In this document: piece by piece, positions 29,883 to 38,630 of the stretch | Layout: each line of letters opens with the position of its first letter | How positions within the stretch are numbered: the stretch's first letter is position 1 | Origin: Lysinibacillus antri | GTDB taxonomy: Bacteria; Bacillota; Bacilli; Bacillales_A; Planococcaceae | NCBI RefSeq assembly: GCF_003977595.1 | Contig: NZ_RYYR01000007.1 | Location: forward strand, 109,918 to 173,917 | Reading direction: 5' to 3' | Length of the DNA stretch: 64,000 nt | The notes under the pieces: model-generated | Seen by the model: the letters and a program-made list of their open reading frames with translations, nothing else | What the model was told of the DNA's origin: nothing | Databases searched by the model: none | Program-made: the position numbers and the translations under genes

Positions 29883-31688
29883 ATGGCGAAAAAAGTGTTA
29901 ACTCGTGAAGAAGTTCCTGTTGAATTAACATGGGACCTAGAAGGTATTTTTCAATCAGATGAAGCTTGGGAACAAGAATTTAAAGAAATTGAAAAGTTAA
30001 TTCAAGAAAGTGAGAACTATAAAGGAAAAGTTGTAGAAAGTGCTAAGAACCTATATGACACGCTTCAGTTTAGTGATCAATTATCAGAGCGTTTCGGTAA
30101 GCTGTATGTTTATAGTCATTTAAAGCATGACCAAGATACAACGAATAGCAAGTATCAAGGAATGGATGCGAGAGTCCGCGCGTTAGCCGCAAAACTTTCT
30201 GCAGCTTGGTCCTTCATTACTCCAGAGATTTTATCCATTGAAGAAGAAAAAATTCAAGGCTTTTTAACTGAGTACGAACCGTTACAATTATATACGCAAA
30301 TGTTAAAAGAGTTAAACTTACAGCGTCCACATGTTTTAACAGCGGATAAAGAAGAATTACTAGCGCAGTTTTCGGAGGTTACTTCCTCACCAGGTGGGAC
30401 GTTTAGTGCATTAAATAATGCAGACTTAGAGTTTCCTGTCGTTAAAAATGCGGATGGGGAAGAAGTTCAGTTAACACATGGCAATTATATTACATTTTTA
30501 GAAAGTGCGAACCGACAAGTGCGTGAAGATGCGTTTAAAGCGATGTATGCGACTTATGGCAAGTTTAAAAATACATTTGCCTCCACATTGTCTGGAAACG
30601 TAAAATCCCATAATGTAAGTGCGCGTATTCGTAAGTTTGATTCCGCAAGACATCGTGCAATGAGTAATAACTACATTCCAGAAAAAGTGTATGATCAATT
30701 AATTTCGACGATCCATGAATTTTTACCTGTCCTTCATCGCTATATCGCATTACGTAAAAAAGTGTTAGGTGTAGAAGAGCTTCATATGTATGATCTATTC
30801 ACACCGTTAGTAAAAGAAGTAAAAATCGATATGCCATATGAAAAAGCGAAAGATATTATGGTGAATAGTTTTGAACCGCTTGGAGATGAATATCAATCGA
30901 CAGTTCAAAAAGGTTTAGAGAGTCGTTGGGTGGATGTTTTAGAAAACAAAGGGAAACGAAGCGGCGCCTATTCTTCGGGTACTTATGGGACAAATCCATT
31001 TGTCTTAATGAACTGGCAAGACAACATTAATAATCTATTTACACTTGCTCACGAATTTGGTCATAGTATGCACAGCTACTATACGCGTCAAAATCAACCA
31101 TATCCATATGCCGATTATTCGATATTTGTTGCGGAAGTCGCGTCCACTTGCAACGAGGAACTGTTATTTGATTACCTATTAAAAACAACAGAAGATTCGC
31201 AGCAAAAAATCTATTTATTAAATCATTGGTTAGATGGCTTTAGAAGCACTGTGTTCCGTCAAACAATGTTTGCTGAATTTGAACATATCATTCATGAGAT
31301 GGACGCACGTGGAGAAGCTCTAACTTCCGAAAGTTTAACGAATGTTTATTATGATTTGAATAAACAATATTTTGGAGAAGAAATGGTTGTGGATGAAGAA
31401 ATTGGATTAGAATGGGCAAGGATTCCACACTTTTATTATAATTACTATGTTTATCAATATGCTACTGGCCAAAGTGCGGCTACAGCATTAAGTAAGCAAA
31501 TTTTAGAGGAAGGCAAGCCGGCTGTAGAACGTTACATTAATCACTTCTTAAAAGCAGGTTGCTCGGATTTCCCAATTGAAGTATTAAAAGCGGCTGGAGT
31601 GGATATGGAGTCACCAACGCCAATTCGTGATGCATGTACTGTATTTGAACAGAAACTAGCAGAGCTTGAATCGTTATTACATGTATAA
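29883..31688 (+). CDS. pepF: Oligoendopeptidase F (M3 family)
   Basis: A 601-residue cytosolic zinc metallopeptidase that cuts short peptides. The zinc motif HEFGHSMH lies near residue 390 (LFTLAHEFGHSMHSYY), and the third ligand region is YSIFVAEVASTCNEEL. The length equals the PepF family norm. ATG 29883 follows CGGAGG. With the opp importer in the same region it could process imported peptides. A terminator follows. Confidence 0.96.
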   Translation: MAKKVLTREEVPVELTWDLEGIFQSDEAWEQEFKEIEKLIQESENYKGKVVESAKNLYDTLQFSDQLSERFGKLYVYSHLKHDQDTTNSKYQGMDARVRALAAKLSAAWSFITPEILSIEEEKIQGFLTEYEPLQLYTQMLKELNLQRPHVLTADKEELLAQFSEVTSSPGGTFSALNNADLEFPVVKNADGEEVQLTHGNYITFLESANRQVREDAFKAMYATYGKFKNTFASTLSGNVKSHNVSARIRKFDSARHRAMSNNYIPEKVYDQLISTIHEFLPVLHRYIALRKKVLGVEELHMYDLFTPLVKEVKIDMPYEKAKDIMVNSFEPLGDEYQSTVQKGLESRWVDVLENKGKRSGAYSSGTYGTNPFVLMNWQDNINNLFTLAHEFGHSMHSYYTRQNQPYPYADYSIFVAEVASTCNEELLFDYLLKTTEDSQQKIYLLNHWLDGFRSTVFRQTMFAEFEHIIHEMDARGEALTSESLTNVYYDLNKQYFGEEMVVDEEIGLEWARIPHFYYNYYVYQYATGQSAATALSKQILEEGKPAVERYINHFLKAGCSDFPIEVLKAAGVDMESPTPIRDACTVFEQKLAELESLLHV

Positions 31689-31700
31689 TTAAAAATTATG

Positions 31701-31735
31701 AACTATGTGGAAAGTTTTTTTCACATAGTTCTTTT
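31701..31735 (+). terminator. Terminator after pepF
   Basis: AACTATGTGG and TCACATAGTT arms around AAAGTTTTTT, followed by CTTTT. Confidence 0.8.
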
Positions 31736-32100
31736 ACTTTCGATTTAAAGCAGTTGTTAGTGAATGTATTGAATGGAATATTATATTTTCATAATAATTA
31801 TTATTCAAAATTGTTAGTTTTCGTTTCACAATCTAACTGCTGTTATATATCAATAGTGGACTTTGGAAATCTGTATTGCTATATGTACCAGTATTTCAGT
31901 GAAACCGTTTACTATTTGACGAATTTGTGAAACAATCGTAGTTTGGTTGCAAGAATTATTATTCCATGATAAATTTAATACGTGAAATAAATCACATAAC
32001 AAACATACACCCCTTTGTTTGAACGTGAACATTTCTCCCATCCCCTTTGTGTAAAGAGGCGTCACTATTCTTGAGTTGAATAGGGCGCCTCTTTTTTTTG
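31736..32100 (+). other. Gene-free region ending in an orphan terminator
   Basis: No convincing gene in 365 bp. It ends in a strong hairpin at 32055-32099: GAGGCGTCACTATTC pairs with GAATAGGGCGCCTC and is followed by eight T residues. pepF already has its own terminator at 31701, so this second one may end a separate short transcript (possible small RNA, unproven) or act as a backup. A weak minus-strand frame (31850-32110) lacks ribosome site and family resemblance. Confidence 0.45.
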
Positions 32101-32215
32101 TTTTGGGCACTGCGATTTAAGTTTTGTTTAGCTATTAGACCTTTAAAGAAAAATGCTAAGGATGTACGTTTTAGAAATTAAGTTACTATAAGATATTTTT
32201 ATGAGGTGTTGCTTA

Positions 32216-32363
32216 GTGAACGGACTAGTGCACACAAGCCGCAGAGCCAACTTGTAGTTGTCTCTACGACTTGTCTTCGTGCTTTTGTGAAAGGTCCGCT
32301 CACATTAGTTAATACCTTTAAAAGTTTCTAGACATAGTGCGCGGCTTACAGTGGTAGGCCGCG
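32216..32363 (+). repeat. Dispersed palindromic element, full copy (A2)
   Basis: Outer arms are GTGAACGGAC (32216-32225) and GTCCGCTCAC (32294-32303), one mismatch, 88 nt overall. The inner hairpin has AAG-CG-AGAG-CAACT opposite AGTTG-CTCT-CG-CTT. A 36-nt spacer with TTTCTAGA follows, then a second hairpin CGCGGC...GCCGCG (32340-32363) with the loop word TTACAGTGGTAG. The layout matches copies near 39.7 and 45.6 kb, all intergenic. Confidence 0.85.
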
Positions 32364-32748
32364 TCTTTAAAGTTTGGTTATACTACTAGGTCTTTAGAAA
32401 TTCCCATATTTGGAGTCGTTCTCTGTGTTAGTTAATACTTTAGAATTAACTCATGACTTTTCTAGAGGACGGAAAAGGACTTTTTTCTAATGGGAGAGTA
32501 ATAATTAAATTTCATTTCATTTTTAGAAGTGAATTCCATTTTTAAACACTTATGAGTGCGTCCTGTTAGCATTGTAGTCTGCACCTTCACTAGAATAGTT
32601 TGTTCTTTCCATCTAAATATTGTAGACCTGTCTAATATTTTAGAATGAATATTCAACTTATTGAAGGATTAAGACTTGTTGTATCGAATTTATATGGTAA
32701 AGATTTAATTCAATTTCCGAAGTATTTTCGTGATAAGGAGACGGCTCA

Positions 32749-33630
32749 ATGAAAAATATTTTAGTTTTAGGTGGTACACGTTTTTTTGGTCGTAAATTAG
32801 TGGAGTTATTAATTGAGGACGGACATAATGTAGTCATTTTGACGCGGGGCCAATCTGAGAATCCATTCGGTAATAAAGTAGAACATATCATCGCGGATCG
32901 ACTGAATAAAGAAGAGTTCGCAAAAAAGGTGGAAGGTCGTACATTCGATATTGTTTACGATAACATTTGTTATTCTCCCAATGAAGCTCATGCGTTTTGT
33001 GAAATCTTTAATGGGAAAATCGGCAAGCTCGTCTTTACATCTTCTCTTTCAACATATATAGCAGATGGGAAAGAAAAGAGTGAGACAGACTTTGATCCGT
33101 ATCATTATGAAATAAGAATGGGGGATCAAGAGGATTTTACTTATGCAGAAGGGAAGCGTCAGGCTGAAGCAGTCTTCTTTAAATATGCCACATTTCCTGT
33201 TGTAGCAGTGCGTTTCCCTATTGTAATGGGAGAGAATGATTATACGCGTCGCTTACATTTTCATATTGAACGGATTGCGAATGAGGAGCCAATTGGATTT
33301 GTAAATTTGGATGCTGAAATGTCTTTTATCCATGCAACAGAGACAGCTCAATTTTTAGTATGGGCAGGCATGTCAGATATTAATGGTCCTTACAATGCAA
33401 CGGCAAATGGGAAAATTTCATTATCGGATTTAATCAAACTGATCGAATCAGCTATCGGGAAATCTGCAAAAATTGTCTTTGAAGGAAACGATGACATCTT
33501 CTCACCATACGCTATTTCGTCTTCTTGGTATATGACCAATGCAAAAGCAACAAAGAGGGGGTTTCAGTTTACGAACTTACATGACTGGATCCAACCATTA
33601 GTAAAGGCAATTGCACGGAATAAAGAATAA
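32749..33630 (+). CDS. NAD(P)-dependent SDR/epimerase-family protein
   Basis: A 293-residue extended/atypical SDR. The Rossmann nucleotide loop is VLGGTRFFGRKLVELL at the N-terminus. The region KLVFTSSLSTYI corresponds to the catalytic Ser area; a canonical YxxxK is replaced by a more divergent YAEGKRQAE stretch. The family contains nucleotide-sugar epimerases and isoflavone-reductase-like proteins, and I cannot name the substrate. ATG 32749 follows AAGGAGACGG. An upstream 35-codon frame (32645-32752) overlaps its start by 4 bp, which may be incidental. Confidence 0.78.
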   Translation: MKNILVLGGTRFFGRKLVELLIEDGHNVVILTRGQSENPFGNKVEHIIADRLNKEEFAKKVEGRTFDIVYDNICYSPNEAHAFCEIFNGKIGKLVFTSSLSTYIADGKEKSETDFDPYHYEIRMGDQEDFTYAEGKRQAEAVFFKYATFPVVAVRFPIVMGENDYTRRLHFHIERIANEEPIGFVNLDAEMSFIHATETAQFLVWAGMSDINGPYNATANGKISLSDLIKLIESAIGKSAKIVFEGNDDIFSPYAISSSWYMTNAKATKRGFQFTNLHDWIQPLVKAIARNKE

Positions 33631-33660
33631 ATTTCCTCAAAGAGGTTGTACAATCAAATA

Positions 33661-33697
33661 AAAAACTGTAGCTCCAATTGATGGGGCTACAGTTTTC
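33661..33697. terminator. Bidirectional terminator between SDR gene and spxH
   Basis: AAAACTGTAGC and GCTACAGTTTT arms are perfectly complementary. A runs on the left and T runs on the right let it serve both convergent genes. Confidence 0.85.
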
Positions 33698-33744
33698 ATA
33701 GGTCATTAATAATAGAGTAATAGATTGTAAGGTATAATTGCTTG

Positions 33745-34551
33745 TTATTTTTTACGCCATAGTGTGATGTCATCATTTGAAAGGCGTTCTAGCTTTTGTT
33801 GTAACATTCGTTTTTTTAATTCGCGTTCAGCTTCTTGCTCAGTTATTGAATAAATTTCTGCCACATCTAGTGTAGTTAACGTATGGAATCGCTTGAATAA
33901 CTCATCGAAAGTTGGAAGTGGCTGACAAGTAATGTTACCGTCCATCATTTCATGTAGTATTTGAACATAAACCTCGTATGTGTATACACCACTTACTTTT
34001 AGACCTTCATCTTCAATGCATTCATTAAAGAACACAATACTTGGAACTTCATTGACTTCCATTTCCCGAGTAATGTGTAAATCACATTGGAATGCACGAG
34101 CTGCTTCTTTCGATCCGAAGTCATTCATAAATTCGTCCACATCTAGATTAATCTCTTTTGCAATATCAATTAATGCAGCATAGGATGTTACATCTTTTGT
34201 TTGTAACAGGGCGTGCTCTTGCAATTTTAATAAATAGCGAGATTGTGCACGTTTGCCTTGTAATTCAGCTGCTTTGATCGCAATTGAAGGAAGGGCAGGG
34301 TGTGTAATATCTAGTTCTGTACCCGTCATACAACCTTTTGTTCGTCTAGTTAAGCTATTTAAAGAAGCTAACTCGGTACTTAAAACAAAACGCCAAGTAA
34401 AGTAATGGTCGTATTCGATTTGAAGTTTTCGTAGCATTGTTTGCATCTTTACTGCTTTTTTACAAAGAGGATCGATAAAAATGTATAATTCGATTGGCTT
34501 TGTAATACTAGAAGTTGAAATGGGTTTCGATAACACTTGGGCATTATTCAC
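33745..34551 (-). CDS. spxH: SpxH (YjbH) adaptor, DsbA-like fold
   Basis: A 268-residue thioredoxin-fold protein that in B. subtilis promotes ClpXP degradation of Spx. The N-terminal strand ELYIFIDPLCKKAVKMQ aligns with the DsbA-like FVDPLCxxC region, but only the first cysteine is present. The His/Cys-rich extreme N-terminus of B. subtilis YjbH is not visible. Conserved parts: AAELQGKRAQSRYLLKLQE and AFQCDLHITREMEVNEVPS. It overlaps the yjbI stop by 4 bp. The identification rests on fold-typical motifs and on the position next to yjbI and close to spx. Confidence 0.88.
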   Translation of the reverse strand: MNNAQVLSKPISTSSITKPIELYIFIDPLCKKAVKMQTMLRKLQIEYDHYFTWRFVLSTELASLNSLTRRTKGCMTGTELDITHPALPSIAIKAAELQGKRAQSRYLLKLQEHALLQTKDVTSYAALIDIAKEINLDVDEFMNDFGSKEAARAFQCDLHITREMEVNEVPSIVFFNECIEDEGLKVSGVYTYEVYVQILHEMMDGNITCQPLPTFDELFKRFHTLTTLDVAEIYSITEQEAERELKKRMLQQKLERLSNDDITLWRKK

Positions 34552-34949
34552 TCTAAATCCTCCTCATCTTCATTTGGCGAATTTATCATATGATGAGCAG
34601 TTAACACAAGTCGTTGGTAGTAAACGTCTCGAAATTTCCCTTCTAGACCGACTTCATCCATCGCTTCACTCATACATTCAAGCCAAGCTTGTGCGCGATC
34701 AGGTGTGATTTTAAATGGCATATGACGAGCTTTCATCATTGGATGCCCATGTTCTTCTGTATATAGATTTGGCCCACCTAAATATTGGGTTTGAAATTGT
34801 ATTTGTTTCCGTAATACCTCAGATAAGTCTTCAGGAAAAATAGGAATTAATAATGGATGCTTCGCAACACGTTTATAAAAAGCGCGAAGGAGCTCAGAAA
34901 GTTTTTCAGCACCAAGTTCCTCGTAAGGAATCGTATATTTTTGTTTCAT
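34548..34949 (-). CDS. yjbI: Truncated hemoglobin (YjbI-like)
   Basis: A 133-residue group II-type truncated hemoglobin. It has YLGGPNLYTEEHGHPMM and the likely proximal heme histidine in MKARHMPF. The C-terminal helix includes MEDV-like MDEVGLEGKFRDVYYQRL. In B. subtilis and Staphylococcus, YjbI is encoded next to YjbH and may affect redox state. ATG 34949 follows GGAG. It is the upstream partner in a coupled pair with spxH. Confidence 0.93.
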   Translation of the reverse strand: MKQKYTIPYEELGAEKLSELLRAFYKRVAKHPLLIPIFPEDLSEVLRKQIQFQTQYLGGPNLYTEEHGHPMMKARHMPFKITPDRAQAWLECMSEAMDEVGLEGKFRDVYYQRLVLTAHHMINSPNEDEEDLE

Positions 34950-35107
34950 AGCTGTAACTCCTTTACTTCTTTATTATTCACATAGGTAATGAAATATCTG
35001 TGTATTACTTACCGTATATTGGCCAAAAGCAAAAGTCACTTTGTGCATATGTTTATTTTATCAACGTATGGCTTATTTCACAAACAAATCGACTATCCAA
35101 GGAAAAC

Positions 35108-35851
35108 TTACGCGTTATAGTAACCAAGTACCTTATTTACATAGTTCATTGTTTCTTTAAAAGGAGGAATCCCACCATATTTTGAAACATTTCCTGGACC
35201 AGCATTATATGCAGCAAGGGCAAGTTCAACATTGTTATTGAATTTATTTAACATTTGGCTTAAATATTTTGTCCCACCCATAATATTTTGTTCAGCATTT
35301 AATGAGTCTTTCACACCAAGATATCGTGCAGTACCCGGCATTAATTGCATTAACCCAGTTGCCCCGGCCGAACTAACAGCACCTGTATTAAAGTTCGATT
35401 CTTGTTTTATGACAGAAGCAATTAATTTTTCTGGAACACCATATTTAGTTGACGCTTTTGCGATAATGTCGGAGAATCTTTGTGCCCCGGCTAACACATT
35501 TTCAAAGCCAGATGTATTTAAGTAATCTTTCGTTAATGGCAAATTTAATTCATTATTCATATTAGTTGTTTGCATTAAAGCATCATAATATGAGGAAGGT
35601 ATGTAATTGGTATTAGAGTTTAAGTACATAGATGATGAGTTATTTTCAGAATCAGCGTTGTGTAATTGTGAGTAAGTACTCCCTAGTAGATTTGAAGCGC
35701 TATTCGTTAATGAAGAGGAAGTCATCATCTCTTCAAGAAGCTGAGTAAAAACTGTAGGGTTGCCTGTTACGGATTGCGTACTTGTTTGGGAATTTCCAAT
35801 TGACTGAATTGCTTGAATTTCAAGCATGGTTTTCATTGCTGAAATATCCAA
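35108..35851 (-). CDS. yjbJ: Lytic transglycosylase (YjbJ-like, SLT domain)
   Basis: The C-terminal half is a soluble lytic transglycosylase domain: KYGVPEKLIASVIKQESNFN with the catalytic Glu, then SSAGATGLMQLMPGTARYLG and ALAAYNAGPGNVSKYGG. The N-terminal ~120 residues are Ser/Asn-rich and low-complexity, without an obvious signal peptide. There is no good ATG early in the frame. TTG 35851, about nine bases after AAAGG, fits best; TTG 35860 or ATG 35836 are alternatives. It directly follows the CYTH gene. Confidence 0.88.
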   Translation of the reverse strand: MDISAMKTMLEIQAIQSIGNSQTSTQSVTGNPTVFTQLLEEMMTSSSLTNSASNLLGSTYSQLHNADSENNSSSMYLNSNTNYIPSSYYDALMQTTNMNNELNLPLTKDYLNTSGFENVLAGAQRFSDIIAKASTKYGVPEKLIASVIKQESNFNTGAVSSAGATGLMQLMPGTARYLGVKDSLNAEQNIMGGTKYLSQMLNKFNNNVELALAAYNAGPGNVSKYGGIPPFKETMNYVNKVLGYYNA

Positions 35852-35856
35852 TAGAA

Positions 35857-36435
35857 TCAACCTTTCAATGCGCTCATAAAGCGAGCGATTTTTTTATCTG
35901 CAACTTGCTTCGTGATGTTATGTTCAGTTAAAAATTGTTCGAAAATTTCTTTGCCGAATGTTTCATTACTTGCTTCATATTCTACCTCATAATCTTCGCA
36001 CTGCAAATAGAAAGAATGGTCAAAAACAATTGTTCCTCCTTTGTATGGAATTTCCACTCGGTCCGTTGTTAACGATCCAAAAACGTGTAACTCTTCTAAA
36101 GGGATTTGTAATTGAATTAATTTGTCCTTTACAGTTTGTGCAAAAAAGCCTTCACCTGCTAACATCTTTTTCGCTTGTTCTTCTGTAATAACATCCGTTG
36201 TTTCTAAATGAATATTAGCCGATGTTTTTTCTTTTAATGTGCACACGATTTGCTCGTGTGTTTCTCGGATACGTAAACCACTAGACAAACTTTTTAAAGA
36301 GAATGTTGGCGTATCAAAGTAATGATTTGTTTGACGGATGATCATTTCTTTACTTATTTTAAATTCTTTCAGTAAGCTTTCGTATTGTTCTTTCGTTAAT
36401 ACATTTTTAAATTCAATTTCAAGTTCTTGAGACAT
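35857..36435 (-). CDS. yjbK: CYTH domain protein (YjbK-like)
   Basis: A 192-residue CYTH/triphosphate-tunnel protein, predicted to bind or hydrolyse triphosphate-containing ligands. It has the EIEFK form of the ExExK motif at residues 6-10. Other tunnel-type residues include LRIRET, CTLKEK, and VEIPYKGGTIVFDHSFYL. ATG 36435 follows AGAGAGG. Its stop lies beside the start of the transglycosylase gene. In B. subtilis yjbK precedes yjbL and yjbM, as here. Confidence 0.92.
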   Translation of the reverse strand: MSQELEIEFKNVLTKEQYESLLKEFKISKEMIIRQTNHYFDTPTFSLKSLSSGLRIRETHEQIVCTLKEKTSANIHLETTDVITEEQAKKMLAGEGFFAQTVKDKLIQLQIPLEELHVFGSLTTDRVEIPYKGGTIVFDHSFYLQCEDYEVEYEASNETFGKEIFEQFLTEHNITKQVADKKIARFMSALKG

Positions 36436-36548
36436 CGTAAGTTCCTCTCTTTATTTACCCAAAAATACATTTTTCCTCATTCTTTTTCTCTAAACGAGCA
36501 GTGCTATGTTAAAATATGAAGGAATAGTGTTGAAGGGATGTTTTTTTA

Positions 36549-36941
36549 ATGCGCAACATTTATAAAGTAGATAATTATCAATATGTACATAATAATCTTC
36601 ATTTTAGTTTAAACGAAAATCAAAAAGAAATTCAAATCCAACCTGCTGGACAGGTATTGGTTGATTCGGATCATTTTGCTTTTATTTATGTGGTAGAAGA
36701 AGGAGATGGATATAGCTATATCCAGCTGCCTAAGGATGGATGGCAACATCTCGTGAAGTGTATTCAAACAGAACAAAATCCATATTTACTAATTAATGAT
36801 ATGAACATTGAACTGATTAACTTTACGGAAGAATTGCATCAACTTATTTTTAATATTGAAGGTAATGAAAATTATGGTAGAGACTTTGTGGATGCTGTAG
36901 AAGCTGCATTTGCAGAGATTCTTCAAGAAAATGAATTTTAG
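36549..36941 (+). CDS. yjbL: UPF0738 family protein (YjbL-like)
   Basis: A 130-residue acidic cytosolic protein of unknown function. Position between yjbK and relQ, and size, match YjbL. Features: QPAGQVLVDSDHFAFIYV, GYSYIQLPKDGWQHL, and an acidic C-terminus ending EILQENEF. ATG 36549 follows GAAGGG. I see no catalytic motif. Confidence 0.82.
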   Translation: MRNIYKVDNYQYVHNNLHFSLNENQKEIQIQPAGQVLVDSDHFAFIYVVEEGDGYSYIQLPKDGWQHLVKCIQTEQNPYLLINDMNIELINFTEELHQLIFNIEGNENYGRDFVDAVEAAFAEILQENEF

Positions 36942-37030
36942 TATTACCGATTACTAATGTGGTGTACATGATGAAAAATGCGCTAGGCGAAAAGTGGATT
37001 TTTCGTAATGAAAGTATCGAAGTTTGAACA

Positions 37031-37134
37031 GTGTCTAGCTACAGGTGCTCGTTCTGCGGACAATTAAGAGTCGGCTTTACAGACAAGCTTTTCTTAAATT
37101 GTTCTTGAAATGACTGGCCAGCACCTTTCGCTTA
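37031..37134 (+). repeat. Candidate Bacillaceae-type GTCTAGCT intergenic repeat
   Basis: GTGTCTAGCTACAGGTGCTC at 37031 resembles the left end of a GTCTAGCT(C/A)CAG repeat common in Bacillaceae intergenic DNA. AGGTGCT (37043-37049) pairs with AGCACCT (37120-37126), closing a ~85-nt hairpin just before relQ. The inner part does not resemble the usual family. Recognition is from memory. Confidence 0.45.
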
Positions 37135-37149
37135 TTGGGGGGCATATTA

Positions 37150-37821
37150 ATGGGACAATGGGAAATATTTTTAAGTCCATATAAACAAGCAGTGGACGAA
37201 TTAAAGATAAAATTAAAGGGGATGCGCTCGCAATTTGGCATTACAGGTACAACTTCTCCAATTGAATTTGTAACAGGAAGAGTCAAACCTTTAGCCAGTA
37301 TATATGATAAAACTTTGGAAAAGGGGATAAGATTTGAACCTTCGCACAAATTAGCGACAGAGTTACAAGATATAGCCGGTTTACGAATTATGTGCCAGTT
37401 TGTTGATGATATTACAACCGTCGTGAATTTAATTCGCCAAAGAGACGATTTGAACGTAATCGAAGAAAAAGATTATATAACGCAAAGTAAACCAAGTGGA
37501 TATCGTTCGTACCACATGATTGTTGAATATCCTGTCGAAACTATTACTGGGAAAGTAGAAGTGTTGGCTGAGATCCAAATTCGTACCCTGGCGATGAATT
37601 TTTGGGCTTCCATTGAACATTCATTAAATTATAAATATAAAGGGGTCTTCCCGGAAGAAATTAAAAATCGACTTCAAAGTGCAGCAGAGGCGGCATTTAA
37701 ATTGGATGAAGAAATGTCGTCGATTCGAAGTGAAATTCAAGAAGCGCAAGTTTATTTTAGTGAAAATAAAGAAGCATACCCAACAATTCCAACCACTAAT
37801 GAGGAAAAGGAGCGTGAATAA
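37150..37821 (+). CDS. relQ: Small (p)ppGpp synthetase, RelQ/SasB type
   Basis: A 223-residue single-domain alarmone synthetase (YjbM) that transfers pyrophosphate from ATP to GDP or GTP, with no HD hydrolase domain. Conserved: [69 protein letters not shown] 37150 is chosen because GGGGGG at 37137-37142 lies seven bases before it; the in-frame TTG 37135 does not have one. It overlaps nadK by one base (TAATG), so the two are translationally linked. Confidence 0.95.
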   Translation: MGQWEIFLSPYKQAVDELKIKLKGMRSQFGITGTTSPIEFVTGRVKPLASIYDKTLEKGIRFEPSHKLATELQDIAGLRIMCQFVDDITTVVNLIRQRDDLNVIEEKDYITQSKPSGYRSYHMIVEYPVETITGKVEVLAEIQIRTLAMNFWASIEHSLNYKYKGVFPEEIKNRLQSAAEAAFKLDEEMSSIRSEIQEAQVYFSENKEAYPTIPTTNEEKERE

Positions 37822-38618
37822 TGTTGAGATTTTCGATTCAGTCACGCAGAGATGCTCAATCCAATGAATTGATGGAACTAGCAAAAAAGTATTTACAAGA
37901 TTTTGGTCTTATATTTGACGACGAAGAACCTGAAATTGTCATTTCTATTGGTGGAGATGGTACACTTTTACATGCTTTTCATCGACACTTACACAGGTTA
38001 GATCAAGTGGCCTTCGTTGGGATTCATACAGGGCATTTAGGCTTTTATGCAGATTGGAAACCTTCCGAACTTGAGAAGCTCGTATTATCCATTACGAAGA
38101 AGGAGTACAATGTCGTGGAGTATCCGCTTTTAGAGGTACAGGTTCATACTCATAATGCAGAGACAAAAACGTACTTAGCGTTAAATGAAGCCACAATTAA
38201 ATCACCAGACGTAACATTAGTAATGGATGTGGAGTTAAATGGCAATCACTTTGAACGTTTCCGTGGTGATGGTCTATGTGTCAGTACGCCATCTGGAAGT
38301 ACCGCTTATAACAAAGCGTTAGGCGGAGCGATTATTCATCCAACGTTACAAGCTTTTCAAATTACCGAGATGGCCTCCATTAATAACCGAGTATTTCGAA
38401 CAGTTGGCTCTTCACTTGTATTACCCGCGCATCACAATTGTGCATTAATCCCTGTAAAAGACCAACAATTTACGATGACCATTGACCATGTTCACCTTGT
38501 CCAAGACAATTTAAAATCTGTGACGTTTAATGTTGCAAATGAAAGAATTCGCTTTGCACGATTCCGACCTTTCCCGTTTTGGGAGCGAGTACACGATTCA
38601 TTTGTCTCGAATGAGTAA
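37821..38618 (+). CDS. nadK: NAD kinase
   Basis: A 265-residue NAD kinase making NADP. The GGDGTLL motif is at about residues 49-55 ([17 protein letters not shown]). The NE motif is in [10 protein letters not shown], and the substrate loop is [17 protein letters not shown] 37821 overlaps the relQ stop. The relQ-nadK-rluA cluster is as in B. subtilis yjbM-nadF-yjbO. Confidence 0.96.
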   Translation: MLRFSIQSRRDAQSNELMELAKKYLQDFGLIFDDEEPEIVISIGGDGTLLHAFHRHLHRLDQVAFVGIHTGHLGFYADWKPSELEKLVLSITKKEYNVVEYPLLEVQVHTHNAETKTYLALNEATIKSPDVTLVMDVELNGNHFERFRGDGLCVSTPSGSTAYNKALGGAIIHPTLQAFQITEMASINNRVFRTVGSSLVLPAHHNCALIPVKDQQFTMTIDHVHLVQDNLKSVTFNVANERIRFARFRPFPFWERVHDSFVSNE

Positions 38619-38630
38619 AAGGAGCGTATA

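Noticed and set aside
31850..32110. Minus-strand 86-codon frame
   Set aside because: No ribosome site, odd composition, and it overlaps a perfect terminator hairpin on its 5' side.
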